Source: Bradyrhizobium murdochi (GTDB lineage: Bacteria > Pseudomonadota > Alphaproteobacteria > Rhizobiales > Xanthobacteraceae). Taken from it: DNA of 64,000 nucleotides. A program made the position numbers and the translations under genes. The first letter of the stretch is position 1. Each line of letters starts with the position of its first letter. The notes below the pieces were generated by a model. That model was not told where the DNA came from. It worked only from the letters and a program-made list of their open reading frames with translations, and ran no database searches. Below are positions 52,613 through 61,447 of this stretch, piece after piece. Where the stretch lies: positions 908,243 through 972,242 of the forward strand of contig NZ_AXAU01000001.1 in the NCBI RefSeq assembly GCF_000472965.1, given 5' to 3'.

Positions 52613-52626
52613 TAGTTTTTCTTATG
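52613..52626. promoter_or_regulatory. Candidate AmpR-type operator in the ampR/bla intergenic region
   Basis: TAGTTTTTCTTATG (with a C before it) resembles the TTAG-N5-CTAA-type core of GcvA/AmpR-subgroup operators, with imperfect symmetry. It is 10 bases upstream of the ampR start and 78 bases before the bla start. Function is inference. Confidence 0.35.
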
Positions 52627-52703
52627 CCTGCCCGCAGAACTCATCGTTTGTCAAGACAGCGGCCTGGCGGCACCTTCCTGCGCGCAGCAAGGAGGGATTC
52701 ATA

Positions 52704-53597
52704 GTGATCACGAGAAGACGGTTCCAGCTTGGATGCGGCGCAGCGCTGATAACGACTGCTTTGAGCGCCCGGCAAGCGATACGCGCATCGACCGCAAATC
52801 AACGACTGAGCGACGAGATCAAGCGTCTGGAGAGCGAGAGCGGCGGCCGGCTCGGTGTTTGTGTCCTCGACACAGCAACGAACACTCGTCATGACCACCG
52901 GGGTGACGAGCGCTTTCCGATGTGCAGCACCTTCAAGATGCTGGCAGCTGCCGCGATCCTGGCACGGGTAGACGCCGGCCACGAACAATTGACGCGGCGC
53001 ATTACCTTCGACGCGTCCGCGCTCGTCGTGTACTCGCCCATAACCGAAAAGCGCGTCGGCGGCGACGGCATGACGCTCGCTGAAATTTGCGAGGCGGCGG
53101 TGACGCTGAGCGACAACACGGCCGGCAATCTGCTGCTGGCCAGCATCGGCGGACCGCCAGGGCTGACGGCCTTCGCACGGAGTCTGGGCGACCAAGTCAC
53201 GCGGTTAGACCGGGATGAGCCCTCGCTCAACGAGGCTTTACCCGACGATCCCCGCGATACCACGACCCCGAATGCGATGGCGTCGAATTTGCAAGCCCTC
53301 GTCCTTGGGACTAAAGCGCTGTCGGCCGCATCGCGCGAGCAACTGACGGCATGGCTGATCGCCAACAAGACCGGCGACACGAGACTGCGTGCAGGCCTTG
53401 CGAAAGATTGGCGCGTCGGCGACAAGACCGGCACTGGTGCCCGAGGCACAAACAATGACGTCGCTGTGACCTGGCCACCCGGCAAGGCGCCCATCGTGAT
53501 CACCGCCTATCTGACCGGCTCCACCGTTTCCGCCGCGCAGCAAAACGCCATTTTGGCTTCGGTCGCGCGGGCGGTCTCCGCCATGGCATCTGGCTAG
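52704..53597 (+). CDS. Class A beta-lactamase
   Basis: 297 residues. Start GTG 52704 with GGAGGG seven bases upstream. The N-terminus ITRRRFQLGCGAALITTALS is a twin-arginine signal. Catalytic motifs: SxxK as CSTFK with Ser75 and Lys78, SDN at 136-138, the omega-loop Glu in DEPSLNEALP (Glu172), and KTG at 241-243. The layout and the Tat signal resemble L2-type/PenA-like chromosomal class A enzymes. They hydrolyse penicillins and some cephalosporins in the periplasm. Cys74 precedes the nucleophile, but the partner Cys of carbapenemases is not visible near the KTG motif. Regulated divergently by the adjacent AmpR-like protein. Confidence 0.93.
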   Translation: MITRRRFQLGCGAALITTALSARQAIRASTANQRLSDEIKRLESESGGRLGVCVLDTATNTRHDHRGDERFPMCSTFKMLAAAAILARVDAGHEQLTRRITFDASALVVYSPITEKRVGGDGMTLAEICEAAVTLSDNTAGNLLLASIGGPPGLTAFARSLGDQVTRLDRDEPSLNEALPDDPRDTTTPNAMASNLQALVLGTKALSAASREQLTAWLIANKTGDTRLRAGLAKDWRVGDKTGTGARGTNNDVAVTWPPGKAPIVITAYLTGSTVSAAQQNAILASVARAVSAMASG

Positions 53598-53604
53598 GTG
53601 CCGA

Positions 53605-54027
53605 ATGCAAACACCAACTGCCGAATTATCGGTAGCGACCGTCGTTCTGTGCCTTGCAGGGCCTGGTTCGGCTCCATCGATCGCGTCGGAGGATATCTTT
53701 GCCGGCAGGCCCGCATTTTCCAAAGCAGAGCAGCCAGCGCGGACGCCAGCCGACTGCAGAGATGTGAGGCGGATGGCGGACGGTATTCCTGAACTTGACT
53801 ACCGGATCGATCTCTCCGCGGTCGGCAGTCTCACAGCGGTGCAGACGGATCAAGTCTTGTGGTATCTCGTGCTGTGCTCACCGCCGGATATCAGGATCAT
53901 GTGCGTGACCTACCAATCCAACGGCGTGGCGGTTGGCGACAGGGTCATCGTAAGAGGCGGATATCGACGACGCGACGCCAACCATGTTCTCTTGGATCCT
54001 TGTCTGGCAAGCAGACCAGAGCAGTGA
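53605..54027 (+). CDS. Hypothetical small exported protein
   Basis: 140 residues, starting seven bases after the beta-lactamase stop, on the same strand, so likely co-transcribed. The N-terminus ELSVATVVLCLAGPGSAPSIA looks like a signal peptide, then a low-complexity linker, then a compact domain from residue 50 with IDLSAVGSLTAVQTDQVLWYLVLCSPPDIRIMCVTYQSNG and GDRVIVRGGYRRRDANHVLLDPCL. Four Cys in the mature part could form two disulfides. The family is not recognised; the last part has an OB-fold-like pattern. Its link to beta-lactam response is only positional. Confidence 0.7.
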   Translation: MQTPTAELSVATVVLCLAGPGSAPSIASEDIFAGRPAFSKAEQPARTPADCRDVRRMADGIPELDYRIDLSAVGSLTAVQTDQVLWYLVLCSPPDIRIMCVTYQSNGVAVGDRVIVRGGYRRRDANHVLLDPCLASRPEQ

Positions 54028-54073
54028 CGTCAGGTGAACGCAGCTTCCCACCCTGAAGTTTGCATTCGATCAC

Positions 54074-54092
54074 CCACCGCCTGCGGCGGTGG
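54074..54092. terminator. Hairpin between convergent genes
   Basis: CCACCGCC-TGC-GGCGGTGG is an 8-base stem with a 3-base loop, four bases from the stop of the AsmA-like gene. There is no T-run, so termination strength is uncertain; it lies between convergent genes. Confidence 0.45.
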
Positions 54093-54096
54093 CTGT

Positions 54097-57000
54097 CTAA
54101 TTGTTCGGCGGGAATTCGATCGGGGTGTTGTTCTGCTTGCCGGTGTTGAACTCGAAGATCTTTCTGAGCACGCCGGGCGCCATCGCCGAGATCGGATTGA
54201 CGCGCAGCACCGGCTGGCCGGGGGTGCCGACCACTTCATAGGTGACGCCGATCAGGCCCTCGTTGCTGCCGCCGCCGAGGAACAGTCCGAGCACGGGAAT
54301 CTGGCCGAACATATTGTTCAATCCGTACATCGGAACGAAGGTACCGCTCATCCGAACTTGATTGGCCACGGTATCGATGCTGCCTTCGATCGTCGCTCCG
54401 ACCATCGGTCCTTTCACGACACCATCGCGGATCGTGAGCTGTCCATTCTGCCGCGTGAATTCGGCCCGCAACGCCGTAAAGGAAACGCCGCTCTGGGTGC
54501 CGGTAGAACCGCCTGCTGCCACACGGTCGAGCGAAGCCTCGCCCTTGATGGAGAAGTCGCGGACGTTGATCAGGCCTTCCTTGGCGCTCGGTTCGACCGT
54601 CGGCGGCTCCATCGCGAGCGAGAGCTGGCCACCAATTACCTTCGAGTACATGTCGGTGAAACGGAAGAACGCACCGGCGTCATTGGTCTGCAGGATGATG
54701 ATGTCGCGGCCTTGTCCCTGGCCCCGGCCGCGCAGATCGGCCGTCATAGGCGTGTCGCGACCGACTTTTCCGGACAGCGTAAAGCTTCTAACGATGCCGT
54801 TACGGCGGGAAAACTTGCTATCGACGCTGCGCAGCGCCTCGCCGTTGAAGCCCGCGACCGCGCCAAGCTTGACGTCGATATCGAGGTCGATGTTCCGCGA
54901 CTTGCTCTTGGGGTCATCCCTGCCTGAGATCGCCGATTTGAGGAAGCCGCGGCCGTCGAACACGTCGCCGCGCATCGTGACCTTCACGACGCCGTCGGCA
55001 CCGCGCTCGGCCTTCAACGTCGTCTTGTCACCGTCGGACGGCGCGTAGGTCGGGAAGCTCGCCATTAGCAGATCGCCGTTCTGGTCGACCTCCAGCGATC
55101 CCTTGATCGACGCGCCGCCGCCTTCGACCACGATGTCCTGGAACAGCGTCGATTGCTCCTTCTTCACGACATTAAATGTCGCCTTACCCGACTTGCCGGG
55201 CACCTTGACCCAACCCGGCAGGATGTTGTCGAGCCGCAGCGCGGTCAGATCGGCCTCGATGCCGACGCGGCTGTCGTTCTCGCCGATCTTGCCGACCACC
55301 TTGATCGGGATCGAGCCGCTCACGGCGGGTCCGAAGTCCATCCCGAGGCGCGCGCGGCTGGCATCATCCAGCGTCGCCTGCAGCCTGATATCGGCGTCGC
55401 CCTCGCTCGGCTTGCGATAGTCCAGCGAAGCCGGCTGCCCATTGATCTTGACGTCGCCCTTGACCTGGTAGCCCGCGTTGTTGGCGAGCACCTTGAGCGT
55501 ATTGGATTCCAGCTTCTGGTTCATCACGAGCTTGTCGGCGGCAAACCCGGCCAGATCGGCAATCACGGTATAGGTGGTGTCGGCCTTGGTCATCGAGCCC
55601 TTGACCGGCATGCCAAGCGTGATGATGGCGGCAACGTTTCCCTTGCTGGCGTTCGGATCGATCAGCGTGCCGGAGAGATCGCTGATGCGGTCGGACGCCA
55701 GGATCTCGGCCGCTGCCGGCACGGACGCATCGACCCTGAACTTCACCCGCGAAGGCGATGGCTTCGGCGCCATGTCCGGCACCTCGAAGATGAAATCGGA
55801 AATGTTGATCTTGCGGCCGGCGGGTGTGTCGGCAATTCCCTGCCCGATCGTCACCGTCGCCGTTCGCCCGGTAACGCGCGCTTTCAAATCGGCATCGCGG
55901 ACCGCGGGCATGTCGTCGACTGGACGCGCGGTAACTCCGGAGGCGACGATGTTGACGGCCAGGCCATCGTCCGGAATCGGCGGTCCCTTGCGCGACAGAT
56001 TGCGCACCGGCGAATTGACGCCGACCTCGATGCGCTGAAGCGTGCCGCGCTCGATCCGCTCGATCACCCATTCGCGCACTTCGGGCACGATCAGGGTCGG
56101 CCACATCCGCTTCAGCGCGGATGCCGACATCGGCGTGCCAGCAAACCCGAGCTGGAGACGCGCCTCGTTCGCATAGTCGATGCTGCCGGTGCCGGCGACG
56201 CCGATCTCGCCGTTGCTGATATCGGCCTGGGTGAGCAGCACGCGCTTGCGGTCGGTGTCGAACTTCAGCCCGATCGATATCCGGTTGAAGATCAGCGGCG
56301 GTTCGTTGTCGGTGCCGGCCAGCAGGATGGTGCCGCCGCTAAGGCCGGCCTGCCATTCGGTGGTGGCGCCGTTCGGCGGCTCGAGATGGCCGAGCAGCGT
56401 AATCCGGTTCGAACCGGAAATGACCTTGAAGGGTGCGACCAGCACGCGCCGTCCGGCATCCCATTCGACGCTCATCTCTGCCGAATCGATCGGCATCGGA
56501 TAGTCAGGCGTATCGCTGTCGATGAGGTTCCCGGCGCCGGCGGTGATCTTGCCGCGGAAATAGGTCGGCAGACCGTCGCGGCCCAGTTCGCCCTTCAGCT
56601 CGCCGGAAAGCGGCAGCTCAGCGCTGTAGGTGAGGTCCTTGACCCGCATCGCCAGCAGGATGTTGGCGGCGGGCACCTTGTCGGCGCGAAGATCGACCGA
56701 CCGCACGCCGTTCTGCTGCGGTCCGACCACGACCTTGAGCGACCAGGGATGGGCACCTTGCTCGCCAAGGCTCACCGCAACCCCGCCGCCGCTCGGACGG
56801 CGCATGCTGAGGCTGATATTCTCGAAATTCCATTTGTTGCCGCGCTGCTGATCGTCGACGATGAGATTGCCGTTCTTGAGGCCGATCTCGTTCAGGTTCT
56901 GGCCGTCGAGGCCGGTCAGGCTGAGGCTGTCGAGCCAGTCAAGGCCGGCCAGCAACCCGCTCTGCGTGGTATCGGGAGCCGTCGCAGCAGCACTCTGCGG

Positions 57001-57672
57001 CGGCTGGCGGGGGAATGTCGGGGCCATGCCGGCATCGCGCTTGGAGGCAACGCCGGTCGCCAGCGGCTTGGCGGTATCGCCGGCAGACACCGTCACCTGG
57101 CCATCGGGTGTGATCCGCACCGAAAGTTCGGCATCGACCAGATTGAGGCTCTCGGCGCGCAGCCGCCCCATCAGGAGCGCCATGCCCGACAGCTTCACCT
57201 CGGCCTTCGGCGCGGTCGCGACGACGACCTGGTCACGGTCGCGGACCACGATGTCGCGGATTCGCACCGCGATTCGAATCCGTCCGGCCCGCTCGATCTG
57301 TGTACCGCCAACCTCCACGGTGTTGCCATGGCCGATATTGTCTTCGATCGCGGTCGCCAGCCACGGCGTCGCGATGTCGAGATTGATCGGCCCGGCGCCG
57401 AGCCGCCACCACAGACCGCCGAAACAACAGGTGAAAATCACCGCCAGCACAGCGATCACGATCGCCACGCGCTTGACCCAGCGCTCGCCGGTCATCCATT
57501 GCTGCAGGGTCGAGAGCTTGTCGCCGAACCGGTGGAATCGGGAATTGGAGCGCGACAACAGCCGTCGCGCACGATAGCCCGCCGCCTCGTCCTGCTCCCA
57601 GCCCGCCGCGTCATCCCATTGCTGGGCCTCGGCACGCGGATTCGACCCCTTGGGCGTAGTATTCCTAGCCAT
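54097..57672 (-). CDS. Very large AsmA/YhdP-like protein (DUF3971 family)
   Basis: About 1191 residues from ATG 57672. A single N-terminal membrane anchor (VAIVIAVLAVIFTCCFGGLWW) is followed by a huge periplasmic part rich in short beta strands, as in AsmA-family proteins such as YhdP, TamB and their relatives. Repeated pairs of strands run through the chain (for example MRVKDLTYSAELPLSGELKGELGRDGL and PIKVVGKIGENDSRVGIEAD). The C-terminal VRMSGTFVPMYGLNNMFGQIPVLGLFLGGGSNEGL is the DUF3971/YhdP ending. These proteins form long grooves that carry phospholipid between the membranes (shown for relatives). The start is uncertain: ATG 57753 and 57873 are in frame. It faces away from the peroxiredoxin gene. 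Confidence 0.88.
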   Translation of the reverse strand: MARNTTPKGSNPRAEAQQWDDAAGWEQDEAAGYRARRLLSRSNSRFHRFGDKLSTLQQWMTGERWVKRVAIVIAVLAVIFTCCFGGLWWRLGAGPINLDIATPWLATAIEDNIGHGNTVEVGGTQIERAGRIRIAVRIRDIVVRDRDQVVVATAPKAEVKLSGMALLMGRLRAESLNLVDAELSVRITPDGQVTVSAGDTAKPLATGVASKRDAGMAPTFPRQPPQSAAATAPDTTQSGLLAGLDWLDSLSLTGLDGQNLNEIGLKNGNLIVDDQQRGNKWNFENISLSMRRPSGGGVAVSLGEQGAHPWSLKVVVGPQQNGVRSVDLRADKVPAANILLAMRVKDLTYSAELPLSGELKGELGRDGLPTYFRGKITAGAGNLIDSDTPDYPMPIDSAEMSVEWDAGRRVLVAPFKVISGSNRITLLGHLEPPNGATTEWQAGLSGGTILLAGTDNEPPLIFNRISIGLKFDTDRKRVLLTQADISNGEIGVAGTGSIDYANEARLQLGFAGTPMSASALKRMWPTLIVPEVREWVIERIERGTLQRIEVGVNSPVRNLSRKGPPIPDDGLAVNIVASGVTARPVDDMPAVRDADLKARVTGRTATVTIGQGIADTPAGRKINISDFIFEVPDMAPKPSPSRVKFRVDASVPAAAEILASDRISDLSGTLIDPNASKGNVAAIITLGMPVKGSMTKADTTYTVIADLAGFAADKLVMNQKLESNTLKVLANNAGYQVKGDVKINGQPASLDYRKPSEGDADIRLQATLDDASRARLGMDFGPAVSGSIPIKVVGKIGENDSRVGIEADLTALRLDNILPGWVKVPGKSGKATFNVVKKEQSTLFQDIVVEGGGASIKGSLEVDQNGDLLMASFPTYAPSDGDKTTLKAERGADGVVKVTMRGDVFDGRGFLKSAISGRDDPKSKSRNIDLDIDVKLGAVAGFNGEALRSVDSKFSRRNGIVRSFTLSGKVGRDTPMTADLRGRGQGQGRDIIILQTNDAGAFFRFTDMYSKVIGGQLSLAMEPPTVEPSAKEGLINVRDFSIKGEASLDRVAAGGSTGTQSGVSFTALRAEFTRQNGQLTIRDGVVKGPMVGATIEGSIDTVANQVRMSGTFVPMYGLNNMFGQIPVLGLFLGGGSNEGLIGVTYEVVGTPGQPVLRVNPISAMAPGVLRKIFEFNTGKQNNTPIEFPPNN

Positions 57673-57969
57673 TGCCTCTCGGTGCCGGCGCTGAGATTGA
57701 TCGCCGCCCAGGGCGCACTCTTCGATCGGTATCGAGCGCTCCTGTGCCGGCATCGCTGCCAATCCTCGATTAATACTGTTACTCGTGGTTGGGCCCAAGG
57801 ATTGATTGGGCGGTCCCATCGACGAGCGGACGGGGGTAGCGTCGAATTCCTTGTAACCATACTCCGGGGTCATCAAACTTGCCCAGCAGCCGGAGCGAAT
57901 CCGACAGTCAAAGGCGAGACCCGCAATACCCTAATGGTTGATCTGCGGAAAGCGACGAAAGGAAGGCGT

Positions 57970-58743
57970 ATGTCCAAGAAAACGCGCAAGAAATCCTCCA
58001 TGCCATCCCCCAAGAACCGCAAGGCCTCCGCGGCAAAACCGGCCGCGGCCAAGACTGCCGCCAAGACCGCCAGCAAGACCGCCCGCCGCAGCACCCCGGC
58101 ATTGACCAAAAAGCCTGCCGCCAAGGCAGCCAAAACCGCCGCCAAGGCAGCCGCCGGGAAACCGGCCAAGAAGCCGGCTAAGACGGCCAAGACCGCTTCA
58201 GCCAAAGCGTCGCACAAGCCGACATCGAAACAGTTAATAAAATCCAATCTATCGGATGCGCCCAAGCTGGCTGCCGGAACCGGACTGGTCGAAGGCGCCA
58301 TGGCGCCCCCCTTCAGCCTGCCGCGCGACGGAGGCGGCAGCGTCTCGCTGGCAGACTATGCCGGCAAGAAACTGGTGCTGTTTTTCTATCCCCGCGCCGA
58401 CACGCCCGGCTGCACCCGGGAGGCGATCGACTTCACGCGGCTCGATAGCGCGTTTGCCGATGCGGGAGCGGTGGTGCTCGGGATCTCGGCCGACACCGTA
58501 AAAGCCCAGGAATTCTTCCGGAACAAGCACCAGCTTTCGATTCCTCTGATTTCGGACGAGCAGCATGAGATGCTCGAGGCCTATGGCGCTTGGGGCGAAA
58601 AATCGATGTACGGCAGGACCTTTATGGGGATCATTCGAACGACGGTTCTTATCGGCTCCGACGGACGGATCGCCAAAATCTGGCGCAATGTGCGGGTCGA
58701 TGGCCATGCCGAGGAGGTGCTGGCTGCCGTTCGCGCCATGTGA
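57970..58743 (+). CDS. bcp: Peroxiredoxin (Bcp/PrxQ-like, 1-Cys) with long Lys/Ala-rich N-terminal tail
   Basis: 257 residues from ATG 57970 with GGAAGG upstream. Residues 1-90 are a Lys/Ala/Pro-rich tail built from AAKTA/AKKPA-type repeats, similar to histone H1 and bacterial AlgP-like tails. Residues 105-257 are a peroxiredoxin of the Bcp/PrxQ class: FFYPRADTPGCTREAIDF holds the peroxidatic Cys; the second Cys found five residues on in many Bcp proteins is replaced by Ile, so it is a 1-Cys enzyme. It reduces hydroperoxides in the cytosol. The tail may bind DNA or nucleoid. The gene is divergent from the AsmA-like gene. The tail could also begin at an internal start, but none is convincing. 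Confidence 0.87.
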   Translation: MSKKTRKKSSMPSPKNRKASAAKPAAAKTAAKTASKTARRSTPALTKKPAAKAAKTAAKAAAGKPAKKPAKTAKTASAKASHKPTSKQLIKSNLSDAPKLAAGTGLVEGAMAPPFSLPRDGGGSVSLADYAGKKLVLFFYPRADTPGCTREAIDFTRLDSAFADAGAVVLGISADTVKAQEFFRNKHQLSIPLISDEQHEMLEAYGAWGEKSMYGRTFMGIIRTTVLIGSDGRIAKIWRNVRVDGHAEEVLAAVRAM

Positions 58744-58856
58744 TCGGCAGGTTCTGATCGGCAGGTTCCATTTCCCAAAAATTAACCATGAACGGGTCAA
58801 ATCGGCACGCAAATTGAGCCGAACGGAGCTGATTTCCGACCGGCGCGGGAGTGCCG

Positions 58857-60209
58857 ATGTCGTACCGTTCCGGTCATTATGCCGATCACCATCATCCCCA
58901 CGATCATGGCCGGACGCCGCCCCGCCGCCCGGCACCCCATGCGGCAAAAGCCGCAGCGCTGGACGGCAACGGCTACACCATCGTCCATGCCGGCAGGCAG
59001 GTCAGGCTCGGGCCGGTCGTGTTCTGGATCGTTGTCGGCACGATCGTGCTGCTTGGCATGTGGTCCGCCGCCACTGCCACCTATTTCGCGTTTCGCGACG
59101 ACGTCCTGACCCGGCTGATCGCCCGGCAGGCAGAGATGCAATACGCCTATGAAGACCGCATCGCGGAGCTGCGCGCCAAGGTCGACCGCACGACCAGCCG
59201 CCAGTTGCTCGATCAGGAACAGTTCGATCAGAAGCTCGACCAGATCATGCGCCGCCAGACCGCGCTCGAATCGCGCGCCACGGCCCTTGGCACGATGCCG
59301 GATATCGCGGCGACCGGTTCGATTCGGCCTCCACCGCGCGGCGCGGCCGTGGAGACGCCCGCTTCCGGTAGCCTAAAACCCTCCCCGATCAGCGACACCG
59401 TGATCTTCGTGGCGCCGCCGGATCGCGAGGCTCGGCTGGAATCGCGCGCGCCCGCCGTCGCCAAGCCGCAGCCAAATCAATTCGCCAAGGTTCAGGGCGT
59501 CGACAATGTCTTGATCCGCCTGCAGACCTCGCTTGACACCGTCGAGCGGCGGCAGATGGCGGCCTTGAGCTCGGTCGAGGACAGCATGGAATCGCGGCTG
59601 CGCCGCATGCGCGGCGTGTTCACCGATCTCGGCCTCAATATGGCCCAGCTCGAAGCCGCCACGCCGCGCTCGGCTATCGGAGGCCCGTTCGTGCCGGTGA
59701 AGCTGCCGGCGGATGCCGGTGCGTTCGAACGCCAGCTCAACCGGATCAATCTCACCCGCGCGCAGATGCAGCGCCTCAACGCGACGCTCGCACTGGTGCC
59801 CTACCGCAAACCTGTCGTCGGCGAGGTCGAATTCACCTCGGGCTTTGGTGTTCGCAGCGATCCATTCCTCGGCCGGCCCGCGATGCATACCGGCCTCGAT
59901 TTCCGGGCCGCGACCGGCGATCCGGTGCGCGTCACCGCGAACGGCAAGGTGGTGTCGTCGGGATGGATGGGCGGCTACGGCCGTATGGTGGAGGTCGATC
60001 ACGGCAACGGCCTGTCGACCCGCTACGGCCATCTGTCGGAGATTCACGTCAGGGTCGGCGACTTCGTCAAGATCGGCCAGGTCATCGGCGCCGTCGGCTC
60101 AACCGGCCGCTCCACCGGTCCGCATCTGCACTATGAAACGCGGATCGACGGCGACGCCGTCGATCCGCAGAAGTTTTTGCGCGCGGGCGTCAGGCTCAGC
60201 GCGGGCTGA
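58857..60209 (+). CDS. M23 (LytM-like) metallo-endopeptidase with coiled coil and single membrane anchor
   Basis: 450 residues from ATG 58857 (GGGAG upstream). A His-rich start (SYRSGHYADHHHPHDHGRTP) precedes one membrane segment (VVFWIVVGTIVLLGMWSAAT, about 56-75) and a coiled coil (about 95-140). The peptidase domain has GRPAMHTGLDFRAATGDP (HxxxD zinc ligands) and TGPHLHYETRIDG (HxH), the two LytM metal motifs, and RYGHLSEIHVRVGDFVKIG. It cuts peptide cross-bridges in the periplasm. Coiled-coil M23 proteins of this shape resemble EnvC/NlpD or MepM types. The last 60 bases are repeated, out of place, at 63324-63383. Confidence 0.9.
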   Translation: MSYRSGHYADHHHPHDHGRTPPRRPAPHAAKAAALDGNGYTIVHAGRQVRLGPVVFWIVVGTIVLLGMWSAATATYFAFRDDVLTRLIARQAEMQYAYEDRIAELRAKVDRTTSRQLLDQEQFDQKLDQIMRRQTALESRATALGTMPDIAATGSIRPPPRGAAVETPASGSLKPSPISDTVIFVAPPDREARLESRAPAVAKPQPNQFAKVQGVDNVLIRLQTSLDTVERRQMAALSSVEDSMESRLRRMRGVFTDLGLNMAQLEAATPRSAIGGPFVPVKLPADAGAFERQLNRINLTRAQMQRLNATLALVPYRKPVVGEVEFTSGFGVRSDPFLGRPAMHTGLDFRAATGDPVRVTANGKVVSSGWMGGYGRMVEVDHGNGLSTRYGHLSEIHVRVGDFVKIGQVIGAVGSTGRSTGPHLHYETRIDGDAVDPQKFLRAGVRLSAG

Positions 60210-60253
60210 GAACCCATCTCCGAAGGAAGCCCTCACCACGCTCACACCAGACG

Positions 60254-61447
60254 TCAGCGGCGTCCCCCTCCGCCCATTCCGCCACGGCCGCCACCGACAC
60301 CACCGGGACCGCCACCTGGGGGGCCGAAGCCACCGGGACCACCACCCGGAGGGCCGAAGCCACCGGGACCGCCACCCGGAGGGCCGAAGCCACCGGGACC
60401 ACCACCCGGGGGGCCAAGGCCACCGCCATGTCCGGCGGGACCACCGCCAGGGGACTCGCCAGAGCCTGGGCCTCGCCCGCCGGGCGCGTCAGGGCGGCTG
60501 CCGCCGGGGACATTGGGTCCGCCGCCACCTTGATCCGGCGTTCCACCGGGTGCCCGATCGGGCCCGCGCGGGCCCTGCATTGACGATCCCGGAAAGTGAC
60601 CTACTGACTGGACCGATTCGACGCGCAGGCCATGCGAGCTGTCGCGAACGGCATTCACCACCACGCGCATGTCCCGGCCCGGTTCGAAGCGCGACGCATC
60701 GCGTGCCACATATCCTGAACCGAGTTGCAGATTAGGACCGACGCGCCGCACATAGGCTTCGATCGACAAGCGCGTGGCGCCGGACAAATCGAAGAGGTCA
60801 TCGGCTCTCGCGCGCGCGACCTGCATCGCCCCCCGTAGAATACTTCCCTCGACCTGAACGCGTTGACCGACGAGCGCAGCATCGACGCCGCCGAGCCGCA
60901 AGCCGCCGATCCGCAAGCCAGCACGATCCCGTTCCAGCGGTCCCGCCACCCGCACGGTGGCGCTGCGGCGCTGCTCGATCAGGCTTGCGACGATCACGCC
61001 GTCCGTACGCCGCAGCCCCGAGACCGCCACCTGCATGCCGACGCGCCAGTCTTCACGACCCGTCCACGCGACCTTCTGGCCGAGGACAGTCATCTCGCCG
61101 CCCTTGACGCTTTCGATCGGCCCCACGACCTCGCTGACCGCGTCGATGCGCCTAGTAGTCAGTGTGCTGTTCGACTGGCGGTGCGCCACCACACGCGCGA
61201 CATGCCCGATCCGCAACGCCTTCGCCGATGCGGCTTCACCATCGATCCGCACGGGCACGTCTGGCGCGTAGCCAATGCGCTCACCGTTGACGAAGATGCT
61301 GCCGAACCGCTGAATCACGCCGACGATACCGGTGCCGCCGATGCCCTGGTCATTGCCACGCCTGACCTGCGCCCACAGCGAGGAGGTCCCGGCGAGCCAA
61401 AATCCCGCCAGCAGCAAGCGCCGCGAGATGATCGGTGGCTTTGTCAT
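60254..61447 (-). CDS. Exported protein with DUF5666 domains and a Gly/Pro-repeat tail
   Basis: 397 residues. The signal SRRLLLAGFWLAGTSSLWA has a twin-arginine look (SRRLLL). The body consists of repeated beta domains: GGTGIVGVIQRFGSIFVNGERIG, later AVSEVVGPIESVKGGEMTVLGQKVAWTG and VRVAGPLERDRAGLRIGGLRLGG, which match the DUF5666 pattern of short all-beta repeats. The last 110 residues are Gly/Pro-rich, including four GFGPPGGGPG-type repeats encoded by a 30-base tandem repeat. The stop is 44 bases from the M23 stop (convergent). Its start overlaps the DUF6502 gene by four bases (ATGA), so the two are coupled. Function unknown. Confidence 0.82.
   Translation of the reverse strand: MTKPPIISRRLLLAGFWLAGTSSLWAQVRRGNDQGIGGTGIVGVIQRFGSIFVNGERIGYAPDVPVRIDGEAASAKALRIGHVARVVAHRQSNSTLTTRRIDAVSEVVGPIESVKGGEMTVLGQKVAWTGREDWRVGMQVAVSGLRRTDGVIVASLIEQRRSATVRVAGPLERDRAGLRIGGLRLGGVDAALVGQRVQVEGSILRGAMQVARARADDLFDLSGATRLSIEAYVRRVGPNLQLGSGYVARDASRFEPGRDMRVVVNAVRDSSHGLRVESVQSVGHFPGSSMQGPRGPDRAPGGTPDQGGGGPNVPGGSRPDAPGGRGPGSGESPGGGPAGHGGGLGPPGGGPGGFGPPGGGPGGFGPPGGGPGGFGPPGGGPGGVGGGRGGMGGGGRR
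60300..60419. repeat. Four tandem 30-base units coding for a Gly/Pro repeat
   Basis: Units at 60300-60329, 60330-60359, 60360-60389 and 60390-60419 share the form CCACCGGGACC-x-CCACC...GGGCCGAAG with a few third-base differences; the last unit ends CCAAGG. Read on the minus strand they encode repeats of the Phe/Leu-Gly-Pro-Pro-Gly-Gly-Gly-Pro-Gly-Gly type in the tail of the DUF5666 protein. Copy number is likely variable among strains. Confidence 0.9.

Noticed and set aside
52704..53597. Carbapenemase
   Set aside because: Cys74 beside the catalytic Ser recalls carbapenemases, but the partner Cys expected after the KTG motif (KTGTGARGT) is a Gly, so no Cys69-Cys238 type disulfide is possible.
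55153..57960. A frame of almost 1200 codons that runs from within the AsmA-like gene into the peroxiredoxin
   Set aside because: The first 900 codons are antisense to the AsmA-like gene and lack family signals; only the part from 57970 has a ribosome site, a sensible start and a peroxiredoxin domain.
60300..60419. CRISPR-like tandem repeats
   Set aside because: The 30-base units are contiguous with no spacers and encode an in-frame Gly/Pro tail of the DUF5666 protein, so this is a protein repeat.
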